DNA from: Planctomycetota bacterium
GTDB taxonomy: Bacteria; Planctomycetota; UBA1135; GCA-002686595
Assembly (NCBI GenBank): GCA_027623615.1
Contig: JAQBVH010000204.1
Span: forward strand, 1 to 6,324
Direction: 5' to 3'
Length of the DNA stretch: 6,324 bases
The notes beneath the pieces are model-generated. The model saw only the letters and a program-made list of their open reading frames with translations, was not told where the DNA came from and searched no databases. The number at the start of each line of letters is the position of its first letter. Position 1 is the stretch's first letter. The translations under genes were made by a program, and so were the position numbers. Of this stretch, positions 1 to 6,288 are shown piece by piece.

Positions 1-655
1 CGTCGCGCAGGGTGAAGGCCGCCGGCGTGCCGTAGCCGTGGCCGAAGTCCTCCGAGCGCCAGCGCACCTTGCCCGTCTTCTTGTCGATCCGCAGCAGGCG
101 CCCGCAGTTCAGCAGGAGCTCGTCGCCGACGACCAGCGGCGAGGCGCTGAAGCCCCAGGTCGGAAGCTCGAGCTCGTGGGGATTGTCCTCGGGCTTGAGG
201 ACGGTGTGCCAGCGCACCTCACCCGTCGCGCTGTCGAGGCAGTAGAGGTTGCCCTCACGGTTGAGGGAGTACACGACCTCAGCGTCGATCGTCGGCGTGT
301 TGACCGTGCCGCCTTCGTGCGCGCGGTCCCAGATCTGCGAGGGATAGCTGTGCGCCCAGACCTGCTCGCCCGTCAAGGCGTCGAGACACCACACGGTGTC
401 CAGGCCGGTCTCCCTGTCGTAGCCCATCGAGTACAGGCGGCCGGCCGCCACGCTGAAGGTCGAGTAGCCGAGGCCGAGCTCCTTGGTCCACAGGTGCTCG
501 TCCGCGCCCGCGTCGCTCCAGGCGCTCTCCCGGGACACCCCGTCACGGTCGGGCCCGTCCCATTGGGGCCAGGTGAAGTCCTCGGCGGGAGCAGCGAGGA
601 GCGAGAGTAGGGCGGCAGCGTTCAGGAGGGGGATGGTCATCACGCGGGGCAGCAT
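1..655 (-). CDS. Exported PQQ-like beta-propeller repeat protein (N-terminal part, cut by window edge)
   Basis: Reading the minus strand from ATG at 655 gives 218 codons with no stop before the window ends. Residues 1-24 look like a Sec signal peptide: one Arg at position 4, a hydrophobic run rich in Leu/Ala, and a probable cut after APA (24). The mature start WPQWDGPDRDGVS (29-41) matches the WPQFRGPxRDGVS opening seen in many planctomycete PQQ-like propellers. Three blade motifs of the AxDxxTGxxxW type follow: CLDALTGEQVW (90-100), CLDSATGEVRW (139-149) and RIDKKTGKVRW (189-199). The family folds as a BamB-like eight-bladed propeller, so roughly half is present here. Such repeats often do not bind PQQ, so an enzyme activity cannot be claimed. 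An in-frame ATG at 640 is an alternative start; I prefer 655 because it supplies the basic n-region. Neither has a clear Shine-Dalgarno sequence. It lies 132 bp downstream of the DUF1552 gene on the same strand. Confidence 0.85.
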   Translation of the reverse strand, partial: MLPRVMTIPLLNAAALLSLLAAPAEDFTWPQWDGPDRDGVSRESAWSDAGADEHLWTKELGLGYSTFSVAAGRLYSMGYDRETGLDTVWCLDALTGEQVWAHSYPSQIWDRAHEGGTVNTPTIDAEVVYSLNREGNLYCLDSATGEVRWHTVLKPEDNPHELELPTWGFSASPLVVGDELLLNCGRLLRIDKKTGKVRWRSEDFGHGYGTPAAFTLRD

Positions 656-713
656 AGTTGCCACGGGTGGATCGCAGAGAGTCGGGGCATGTCAAGGCCG
701 CGTTGGCCTGCCT

Positions 714-738
714 GCCGATCGCCTGATCCGCGGTCGGC
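714..738 (-). terminator. Weak stem-loop after the DUF1552 gene, possible terminator
   Basis: GCCGATCGC (714-722) faces GCGGTCGGC (730-738) across a 7-base loop. The stem is 9 pairs with one G-T wobble when read on the plus strand, or one A-C mismatch in the minus-strand transcript. It lies about 50 bases past the DUF1552 stop codon. No T-tract follows on the minus strand, so it is not a classical intrinsic terminator, and at this GC content such stems arise by chance. It could equally be transcribed through into the propeller gene. Confidence 0.2.
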
Positions 739-787
739 GCGGGGCAGCGGAGCAGGCTGTGCCGGTCCCAATCCTGCGCCTTGTCCC

Positions 788-2167
788 TCAGACGCCGACC
801 AGCGCGCCGGTGCTGTCCGCGAACGCTTCGGTCTCGACGCCGAGGCGCTGCAGCATGGTCACGAAGAGGTTCGCGAGGGGGAGGTCCTCATGCGTGAACT
901 CCCGCTGCCAGGGCTCCTTGCCGCCGTCCCAGGAGCCGCTGAACGCATGGGCCCCGGCGTGGTCGAGGTACCGGCCGTGCGTGAACCCCATGCTCCTGCC
1001 GCCGGCCAGGACCAGGGGATAGTTGCGGGACAGGTGGAATGCGCTGGACGCGGAGCCGAACAGGACCAGGGTGTTGTCCAGCAGGCTGCCCTCCCCGCCG
1101 GGCTCGGGCGTCGCCTTCAGCTGCGCGAGGAAGCGAGCGAGCTCTTCGCTGAGGAAGCGGCAGTAGGTCCCGAACTTCTCCCAGCCGCCCGGCGCCTTGG
1201 TCTCGTGCGAGAGCTGGTGGGCCAGCGGGAAGCCGACCGCGCGCGCCAGGTGGTCGCTGCGGCCGATGCCGTTCTCCCGTCCGATCTGGAACGTCGCGAC
1301 CCGCGTCGAGTCCGTCCGGAAGGCGAGGTGCATCAGGTCGTACATCGTCCGCAAGTAGACGCGCGGGTCGTCGGGTGTGACGTCGAGGTTCAAGTGCGCT
1401 GCGTCGACGTCGGGCAGCGGGACGTTCAGCCACCGCTGCGCCTTCTCGACCTCGAGCTCGGTCGCGCGCACCGCGTCGAGGTACTCGTCCAGCGCGCGCT
1501 GGTCGTGGCTGGACAGCTTCCCGCGCAACGCGCGCGCGTCCTCGAGGAGGTCGTCGAGCGCGCTCTCGTTCCACGCCAGCCGCCGGGCCGCCTCGACGTC
1601 CCGCTTCACGAACAGCCCGTCGAAGATCTGCTTGGGCCGGTGCAGGGCCGGGATGGCCCGGCCGCTGCGGGCGAACGAGAGCGTGTGCGCGCCGCGCGGG
1701 GTCCCGGTGCCGCCGTCCGTCGACATGACGAGCGAGGCATGCCGCGTCCGCGCGCCGACGTGCGCCGCGTACTTCTGATCGAGCGAGATGGAGTTGCGGT
1801 ACGCCCCGGTCGCGCCCGTCGCCGCGCCGGTGAGGAACTGGTCCGCGTTCGAGTGCCCGTGGATGTCGCGCACGGCCGGGTGCGACAGGCCGGACAGGAT
1901 CGTCAGGTCGCTGCGCAGGGGCTCCAGCGGGTCGAGGCACCTGGTGAAGGTGAAGTCCCGCCCGCTGCCGCGGGGGAACCAGTTCCAGTCCGCGTGGGCA
2001 GGGTCCTCGGGGAGCGGCATCGGCACGCCGTCCGGCATGTAGATGCAGGCGAGGCGCCGCGGCGCCTCAGACCTGGCACCCGTGGACTCGAGCCACGGCA
2101 GCGCCAGCGCGAGCGCGGAGCCGCTGAGGAACCTGCGTCGATCGAGGGGTGTCTGGTCGGTCTGCAT
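788..2167 (-). CDS. DUF1552 family protein, Tat-exported
   Basis: The 459-residue protein begins with a twin-arginine signal: RRRFLSG (10-16), then a hydrophobic stretch ALALALPWLE (18-27). It is therefore predicted to be exported folded. The mature part matches the planctomycete DUF1552 (HXXSHH, PF07586) family: YMPDGVPMPLPED (43-55) near the N-terminus, the HSNADQFLTG segment (105-114), a central region rich in Asp/Glu helices (200-245), HQLSHE (317-322) at the motif that names the family, FGSASSAFHLSRNYPLVLAGG (370-390, here split by residue number: start F370, end G390), and the C-terminal LGVETEAFADSTG (442-454). The length is normal for the family. Start choice is firm: AGGTGA lies 7 bases upstream, overlapping the stop codon of the preceding gene. 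The biochemical function of the family is unknown; it is distantly related to DUF1501 and alkaline-phosphatase-like proteins. Its constant neighbour, the DUF1592 haem protein, suggests a shared extracytoplasmic role. Confidence 0.93.
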   Translation of the reverse strand: MQTDQTPLDRRRFLSGSALALALPWLESTGARSEAPRRLACIYMPDGVPMPLPEDPAHADWNWFPRGSGRDFTFTRCLDPLEPLRSDLTILSGLSHPAVRDIHGHSNADQFLTGAATGATGAYRNSISLDQKYAAHVGARTRHASLVMSTDGGTGTPRGAHTLSFARSGRAIPALHRPKQIFDGLFVKRDVEAARRLAWNESALDDLLEDARALRGKLSSHDQRALDEYLDAVRATELEVEKAQRWLNVPLPDVDAAHLNLDVTPDDPRVYLRTMYDLMHLAFRTDSTRVATFQIGRENGIGRSDHLARAVGFPLAHQLSHETKAPGGWEKFGTYCRFLSEELARFLAQLKATPEPGGEGSLLDNTLVLFGSASSAFHLSRNYPLVLAGGRSMGFTHGRYLDHAGAHAFSGSWDGGKEPWQREFTHEDLPLANLFVTMLQRLGVETEAFADSTGALVGV

Positions 2168-2172
2168 GCGGG

Positions 2173-2181
2173 CCTCACCTC
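2173..2181 (-). promoter_or_regulatory. Shine-Dalgarno site overlapping the upstream stop codon
   Basis: Read on the minus strand this is GAGGTGAGG, ending seven bases or fewer before the DUF1552 start at 2167. The TGA inside it (2177-2175) is the stop codon of the DUF1592 gene. Ribosomes ending on the first gene therefore sit on the binding site of the second, which points to translational coupling and fixes the DUF1552 start. Confidence 0.75.
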
Positions 2182-4862
2182 GACCGGAACAGCTCGCTGG
2201 TCGCGATCAGCTCGACCATGGTAGCCAGCCCGTCGCCCCGTCCGCGCGCTCGGCGCGTGATCTCGTCGAGCGCTGCCCGATCCCCGAAGGTCAGCGGCCT
2301 GCCGAGGGCGTAGGTCGTGAGCTTGTGGATCAAGGCGCGCACGAACTGGTCCTGGCGGTGCTCGAGCAGGAAGCTCTTCAGCCCGTCCATGCCGTCGAGG
2401 GTCTGCTGGTTGAACAGGGTGCTGCGCGCATCGACCGGCTGCCCCCCCACCTCGCTGCGCCAGCTCCCGACCGCGTCGAAGTTCTCGAAGGCGATCCCCC
2501 AGGGGTCGATCTTCGCGTGGCACGAGGCGCAGGCCGCGTCGTTGCGGTGGTCCTCGAGGCGCTCCTTCAGCGTCATCTTGGCCACCTCGGGATCGCTGAG
2601 GTCGATCTCGGGGACCGCCGGGGGCGGCGGGGGCGGCGGGTCGTTCAGGAGCCGCTCGAGCAACCAGACACCGCGCTTCAGCGGGTGCGAGTCCAGGCCA
2701 TCGGAGTTCATGGCGAGGAGGCCGGCCTGGGGCAGGAGGCCGCCGCGCATCAGGTGGTCGGGGAGCTCGACGCGCCGGAAATGGTTCCCGACGACGCCGC
2801 GCACGCCGTAGTGCTGCGCGAGCCGCTCGTTGGCCATGGTGAAGCCGGAGTGGAGGAACTCCAATGCGCTGTGGTCGCGCCGGAGGACCTCGTGGAAGAA
2901 GGCGATCGGCTCCTCCCCGAGCGCCTCCTGCAAGGCCCCGTCGAACTGGGGGTACGTCTCGCGGTCGACGTGCAGGTAGTCCAGGAGGTCGAGGCCGAGC
3001 CACTGGCGCACGAAGTGCCGCGAGAAGCGCCGCGACCGCGGGTCGGCCAAGAGGCGCTCGACCTGGCCCGCCAGGACTCCAGGGTCCGCGAGGCGGCCCG
3101 CCTGGGCCAGCGCGAGGAGCTGCTCGTCGGGCGTGCTGCACCACAGGAAGATGGACAGGCGCGTGGCCAGCTCGAGGTCGGCGAGGTCTGCGTCCGCCTC
3201 CTCGACGACGAGGTAGAGGAAGTTCGGCGAGGAGAGGGCGACGGCCAGGACCTCGAGCATGGTCTCCTCGAAGCTGGCGCTGTCGGGCCGCAGCCGCGCG
3301 AACAGGTCCAGCTTGCGCTGCAGCTCCGCCGCGCGCACATCGCGGCGCCACGCGCGCGACATGAACGCCGCGAGCACCTCCCGGGCGTAGGCCGCCTCGT
3401 CCCCCGCGTGGACGCTCTCGAAGAAGATGCGCGTGTGCGACGCTGGCGGCCATTGCTCGTAGACGGGCGCGGTGACCTCGACGTGGTGCACGTGGACGTC
3501 GCACGCGGAGAGCGAGGCGTTGACGATCTTCACGTACTCCGACGGGCTCGGGAGGTCGCCCAGCACGTTCGTCCCGCGCACCGAGTTGCGCGGATGGACC
3601 TGGCTCAGCGGCACGTCCCACTCGTAGTCCCGCGGCGCGTCCGGGGGCGCGTCGACGACGAGGTCGTGCTCGCTGATCCGGACCGAGCCGTGGGAGTCGT
3701 TGCTGGCCTGCCAGCCGAACACCAGCTGCAGACTCGGGAGCTGCGCGTCGGTCACGGACGCGCGCGACGCGCGCACCCGAACACGCAGCACCCCCTCGTC
3801 CGGGATCCGGTCCCCGAGCTCGACGATCAAGCCCTGTCGCGCCGGGAGCACGGCGATGTGGTCGGAGGCCTCGGGTGGAGCAGGTCGCTCGTCCACCGGC
3901 GCCCACGCGTAGCGCGCCTCTCCGTAGCTCCACGACTGCTGCGCCCTGCGCCCCGTGCTCCGGTCCTCGAAGTGGGCGCCGTGCGGCCGCGCCTGGAACT
4001 GGGCCATGCGGCGCGCGAGCAGCGCCTCCAGCGCCGCAGGATCCCCCACGTGCTCCGTTCGGAGCCGCGCGAGCTCCGCGTCCTGCCGCGCCCACTCGAG
4101 GGCGGCGGCGGCCTCCATGGGGATCGCCCAGTACAGCGGGGCCGGACGTGCGCCCAGGACCGTCGCCTGCCGCAGGGCCGCGCGGTTGGACTCCAGGTAG
4201 GCCCGCAGCTGCATCGCGCTGAGATGCAAGACCTCCGAGCTCGCCTGGAACCCGTCCTCCGAGGTGGGGTCGGGGGGCAGGTCCTGCGCGAAGCGGAAGG
4301 GCAGCCCGAGGAGGTCCTGGAGCGCGTACTCGTACTCGTAGCGCGTCATGCGCCGGAAGGACGAGTGCTCGCTCGTCGCGCGGCGGACCGAGGAGGCGAC
4401 CTGAATCTGCGAGGCGAGCCACTCGACGACCTGGCCGCGCTCCTCGCCGGTGAGCTCGCCCTCGTCCTCGGGTGGCATCTCCCCGTTGGTCAAGGCCGCG
4501 AGGATGTCCACCCAGCTGTCCACGTCGTCGCCGTGAACGAGGTCGGGATCGAGCGCGTCGATGCGCAGACGGCCCTTCTGCCTGTCCGGGCCGTGACAGC
4601 GGAAACAGGCCGCCGACAGAATGGGCTCGATGCTCTCGAACGACGCGAGTTCGGTCGGCCCCGCATGCTGCGCGCGATCCCGCGGGCGCTGCGCCCCCTG
4701 CGCCTTGAGCGCGTCGAAGTCAGGGCGGTCCGCGATCGGCGACTCGTCCGGCTCCTGCGCGCCGGCACGCTCCACGACCAGGCCGAGCGCGGCGACCAGC
4801 AAGAGGCCGGGAAGGAGGCGGACGCCGAAGATGAGGTCGAGGGCTCGCGCGTCGGTGTGCAT
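2175..4862 (-). CDS. Secreted DUF1592/DUF1588-type multidomain haem c protein (PSCyt1-DUF1587-DUF1595-DUF1592-DUF1588-DUF1585)
   Basis: The 895-residue protein starts with a signal peptide: hydrophobic core LLPGLLLVAALGLVV (16-30) and a probable cut near AGA (33-35). Next comes a planctomycete cytochrome c domain (about 75-155) with haem site CFRCH (86-90) and probable axial ligand M129 in GEMPP. DUF1587 follows (about 168-230, FRRMTRYEYEYALQDLLGL), then a beta-rich region (about 300-470, containing LVFGWQASNDS). DUF1595 (about 486-550), DUF1592 (about 561-700, including LATRLSIFLWCSTPDEQL), DUF1588 (about 705-805) and DUF1585 (about 818-893) complete it. DUF1588 holds the proline run after LLND (741-748) and a second CxxCH, CASCH (778-782), followed by KIDPWGIAFENFDAVG. 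All expected domains are present with no frameshift. Two haem groups are predicted, so electron transfer is plausible, but the substrate and reaction of this family are not known. It is the first gene of the pair with DUF1552. No Shine-Dalgarno sequence is evident before the ATG at 4862. Confidence 0.93.
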   Translation of the reverse strand: MHTDARALDLIFGVRLLPGLLLVAALGLVVERAGAQEPDESPIADRPDFDALKAQGAQRPRDRAQHAGPTELASFESIEPILSAACFRCHGPDRQKGRLRIDALDPDLVHGDDVDSWVDILAALTNGEMPPEDEGELTGEERGQVVEWLASQIQVASSVRRATSEHSSFRRMTRYEYEYALQDLLGLPFRFAQDLPPDPTSEDGFQASSEVLHLSAMQLRAYLESNRAALRQATVLGARPAPLYWAIPMEAAAALEWARQDAELARLRTEHVGDPAALEALLARRMAQFQARPHGAHFEDRSTGRRAQQSWSYGEARYAWAPVDERPAPPEASDHIAVLPARQGLIVELGDRIPDEGVLRVRVRASRASVTDAQLPSLQLVFGWQASNDSHGSVRISEHDLVVDAPPDAPRDYEWDVPLSQVHPRNSVRGTNVLGDLPSPSEYVKIVNASLSACDVHVHHVEVTAPVYEQWPPASHTRIFFESVHAGDEAAYAREVLAAFMSRAWRRDVRAAELQRKLDLFARLRPDSASFEETMLEVLAVALSSPNFLYLVVEEADADLADLELATRLSIFLWCSTPDEQLLALAQAGRLADPGVLAGQVERLLADPRSRRFSRHFVRQWLGLDLLDYLHVDRETYPQFDGALQEALGEEPIAFFHEVLRRDHSALEFLHSGFTMANERLAQHYGVRGVVGNHFRRVELPDHLMRGGLLPQAGLLAMNSDGLDSHPLKRGVWLLERLLNDPPPPPPPAVPEIDLSDPEVAKMTLKERLEDHRNDAACASCHAKIDPWGIAFENFDAVGSWRSEVGGQPVDARSTLFNQQTLDGMDGLKSFLLEHRQDQFVRALIHKLTTYALGRPLTFGDRAALDEITRRARGRGDGLATMVELIATSELFRSR

Positions 4863-4902
4863 CGCGTTGGGCCGCGGGGCGGCCGGGGCGACCAGCGTAT
4901 CC

Positions 4903-4920
4903 GAGCCTGAGTCCAGGCTC
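4903..4920. repeat. Perfect inverted repeat, 7-base arms, 4-base spacer
   Basis: GAGCCTG (4903-4909) and CAGGCTC (4914-4920) are exact reverse complements around AGTC. The element lies 40-58 bases upstream of the DUF1592 start codon. It could be an operator or a hairpin in the 5' leader of that transcript. Chance occurrence in GC-rich DNA is possible. Confidence 0.4.
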
Positions 4921-4972
4921 CCCGTGCAACGCGGGTCTTCTCGGAAACGGGCACGACGATCGCCGGCTCGAG

Positions 4973-5009
4973 GATCAGGAGTGTGACCTCCTACGCTACG
5001 ATCCTGATC
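4973..5009. repeat. Inverted repeat GATCAGGA...TCCTGATC in the divergent promoter region
   Basis: GATCAGGA (4973-4980) and TCCTGATC (5002-5009) are exact reverse complements, 29 bases centre to centre. Within it AGGAG (4977-4981) can also pair with CTCCT (4988-4992), so two exclusive hairpins are possible. The centre lies about 130 bases upstream of each flanking start codon, which suits a regulator-binding site shared by divergent promoters. This is inference; no known operator is recognised. Confidence 0.35.
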
Positions 5010-5119
5010 TTACCCCAGGACCGCGCCCGGCTGGGTGCCTGCGGGAGCTCGGGACTGAGCAGCTTCACGTCCGGCCCGAGAACAGACCGACCGCGCTCGG
5101 CTCGCTGATAAGCGGCTAC

Positions 5120-5128
5120 AAGGAGGAG
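5120..5128 (+). promoter_or_regulatory. Strong Shine-Dalgarno site of the ExbD-like gene
   Basis: AAGGAGGAG lies three bases before the ATG at 5132, with the AGGAGG core at 5121-5126 spaced five bases from the start. It is a near-ideal anti-16S match and settles the start of the downstream gene. The minus-strand genes DUF1592 and the propeller lack such a site. Confidence 0.8.
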
Positions 5129-5131
5129 ATC

Positions 5132-6169
5132 ATGAACCCCGCCCTCGCTTCGCTCCTGCTCGTCCCCACGGCGCTCGCTTGTGAGAGTGGCTCGGCCCAG
5201 GAACCCGAGTCCACGCAGCTCCCGGCCGACGAGCCCCTCGAACCTCCGCTGCTCTCGAGCGCAATCCCGGACAGGCCGCAGGACGGTCGGCCGGTGATCA
5301 ACGTCCGCTGGGACGGCAGGATCAGCGCCGGCCGCGAGAAAAAGCTTTACGCGGGCGTCATCCTCAACGACCGCGAGGTCCTCTACGACCCGCGGCTCGG
5401 TGCCTCGCTCGAGGACCCTTACGCGGGCGTCAAGCAGTGGCTCGCGCTGACCGCGCAGCGCATGGAGCAGGCCTCCCACGGTGGAGCAGGCTCGAGACTG
5501 CTGCTCCCGGATGAGCCTGTCTTGATCCGGCCGGACCGGAGCGCTCCCTTCGTGCAGGTGCAGAGGCTGATGGAGATCTGTGCGACGCAGGAGGTCCAGA
5601 TCTGGAAGATCCAGCTCAGCTTCCTGACCACAGAGGGAGCGCCCGGCCTCGTCTGCGCGTACCTGCCGCTGGACATCGGCATCCCCCCTCCTGACGCCGA
5701 GCTGATCGAGGGGGTCGAGGTCCTGCTGCGCGTCGGGAAGGACGCCGCCACCGGCGCCCAGCAGGTTGGCGCCAAGCTGCGCCCGGGCCCCCCCCCGGCG
5801 CCGTACACCTCCAGCGATGAGGCCGCCGAACCGCCCCCGCGCTTCCTGTGGAACACGCCCGGTCTGATCGCGCTGTGGCCTGACCTGAACAGCCTGCCGG
5901 TACGTCGTCTGGAGTACTCGGTCGGCCCGTACCGCACCGAGGATTTGGAGGTGCTCGAGGAAAAGCTGCAGCAGCTCCACGCCAGCATGACGCGCTCCAT
6001 GCCCATCGATCCGGACACGGGCGCACGCATGGACGTCCCCGTCACGATCGACGCCCGCGCCGGCACCTGCTACGAGGACATCGCCCCCGTGCTGGACGCC
6101 CTCCTCTCGGCCGGGTTCCTGGAGATCACGTTCCTCGCCGCGCCCAGGTTCGAGACCCCGGTCAAGTAG
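5132..6169 (+). CDS. Secreted protein with two ExbD/TolR-like periplasmic modules
   Basis: The 345-residue protein opens with a hydrophobic leader (3-16) that lacks a basic n-region. Cleavage could be after GSA (22), or it could be a poor lipobox ending at C17 (ALAC). Residues 54-165 resemble one ExbD/TolR periplasmic module: a strand PVINVRWDG (54-62), a turn at VILNDREV (76-83), a helix around 98-112, then VLIRPDRSAPFVQVQRLMEI (130-149) and a closing strand IWKIQLSF (157-164). That corresponds to the ExbD pattern 'vvIraDrdvpyg.vv.vmdaa'. After a Pro/Glu-rich linker (218-236), residues 258-337 repeat the pattern, ending VPVTIDARAGTCYEDIAPVL (302-321) and FLEITFLAAP (329-338). Classical ExbD has one module, about 140 residues and an N-terminal membrane helix with a key Asp; here there is no such anchor. 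The role is unknown; a periplasmic partner of a TonB/Tol-type motor is one guess. The family match is by eye. Confidence 0.65.
   Translation: MNPALASLLLVPTALACESGSAQEPESTQLPADEPLEPPLLSSAIPDRPQDGRPVINVRWDGRISAGREKKLYAGVILNDREVLYDPRLGASLEDPYAGVKQWLALTAQRMEQASHGGAGSRLLLPDEPVLIRPDRSAPFVQVQRLMEICATQEVQIWKIQLSFLTTEGAPGLVCAYLPLDIGIPPPDAELIEGVEVLLRVGKDAATGAQQVGAKLRPGPPPAPYTSSDEAAEPPPRFLWNTPGLIALWPDLNSLPVRRLEYSVGPYRTEDLEVLEEKLQQLHASMTRSMPIDPDTGARMDVPVTIDARAGTCYEDIAPVLDALLSAGFLEITFLAAPRFETPVK
5788..5796 (+). repeat. Run of nine C inside the ExbD-like gene
   Basis: Nine consecutive C bases encode part of G-P-P-P (219-222) in the linker between the two ExbD-like modules. Loss of one C would bring a TGA in frame at 5865, and gain of one C a TGA at 5818. 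Either change would leave only the first module. Confidence 0.6.
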
Positions 6170-6200
6170 CCCCTCGCCGCCCAGCGTTCGAGGCGGGGCT
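6168..6200 (+). terminator. GC-rich hairpin at the end of the ExbD-like gene
   Basis: AGCCCC (6168-6173) pairs with GGGGCT (6195-6200), and GCC (6176-6178) continues with GGC (6192-6194), leaving a two-base bulge and a 13-base loop. The left arm begins within the TAG stop codon. Only TT follows the stem, so termination by this structure alone is uncertain; it may be a 3' stabilising hairpin or an attenuator before the next genes. Confidence 0.35.
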
Positions 6201-6221
6201 TCGCGTGAGCTCGTCTCCCAC

Positions 6222-6228
6222 GGAGGAG
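6222..6228 (+). promoter_or_regulatory. Shine-Dalgarno site of the 16-codon frame
   Basis: GGAGGAG ends seven bases before the ATG at 6236. This is a strong match at ideal spacing, and it is the main reason to take the short reading frame seriously. Confidence 0.55.
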
Positions 6229-6235
6229 TGCGCCC

Positions 6236-6286
6236 ATGGCGCTCCAGCGCTACCCTGACGCCCCCCGCAACCCTCGTGGAGAATGA
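6236..6286 (+). CDS. 16-codon leader reading frame, possible upstream regulatory ORF
   Basis: ATG at 6236 opens MALQRYPDAPRNPRGE and stops at TGA 6284-6286. It has a strong ribosome binding site. Its stop overlaps an in-frame ATG of the next gene (ATGA at 6283-6286) and lies two bases before a second ATG at 6289. The peptide is hydrophilic, with three Pro and three Arg, and matches no family I know. The layout suggests translational coupling or a leader peptide controlling the downstream gene. It could also be a chance frame. Confidence 0.35.
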   Translation: MALQRYPDAPRNPRGE

Positions 6287-6288
6287 CC

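Larger units (their letters stand above)
4863..5131. promoter_or_regulatory. Divergent intergenic region between the DUF1592 gene and the ExbD-like gene
   Basis: The two flanking genes are transcribed away from each other, so both promoters should lie in these 269 bases. I could not identify a convincing -35/-10 pair on either strand. TGATAA at 5106-5111 resembles a -10 box but lies too close to the ribosome binding site at 5120. Two inverted repeats (4903-4920 and 4973-5009) are the only clear structure. I see no conserved small gene here. Confidence 0.5.

Noticed and set aside
38..610. A 190-codon plus-strand frame at the left edge
   Set aside because: The opposite strand encodes a PQQ-type propeller with three blade motifs and a signal peptide, so this is its antisense shadow.
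689..2224. A 511-codon plus-strand frame opposite the DUF1552 gene
   Set aside because: Same GC-driven effect: it mirrors DUF1552 codons, has no recognisable motif, and no ribosome binding site that stands out.
2617..2645. GGGGGCGGC-type repeats as a possible tandem repeat or quadruplex-forming element
   Set aside because: They encode the proline run before PEID that is conserved in this protein family, so coding constraint explains them.
1903..4422. An 839-codon minus-strand frame overlapping both the DUF1592 and DUF1552 genes
   Set aside because: It is an out-of-frame reading of the real genes, dominated by Arg, Ala, Gly and Pro, and crosses the boundary between two well-supported coding sequences.
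2043..4910. A 955-codon open frame on the plus strand opposite the DUF1592 gene
   Set aside because: It is the antisense of a clearly recognisable multidomain protein. Its product is a low-complexity Arg/Val/Glu/Leu-rich sequence without motifs, as expected when GC-rich codons are read from the other strand.
5106..5111. TGATAA as a -10 promoter box for the ExbD-like gene
   Set aside because: Transcription would start at about the ribosome binding site, leaving no leader, and no -35 element lies at a suitable distance.
4991..5980. A 329-codon minus-strand frame opposite the ExbD-like gene
   Set aside because: The plus-strand frame has a near-perfect ribosome binding site, a leader peptide and recognisable modules. 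The minus frame has none of these.
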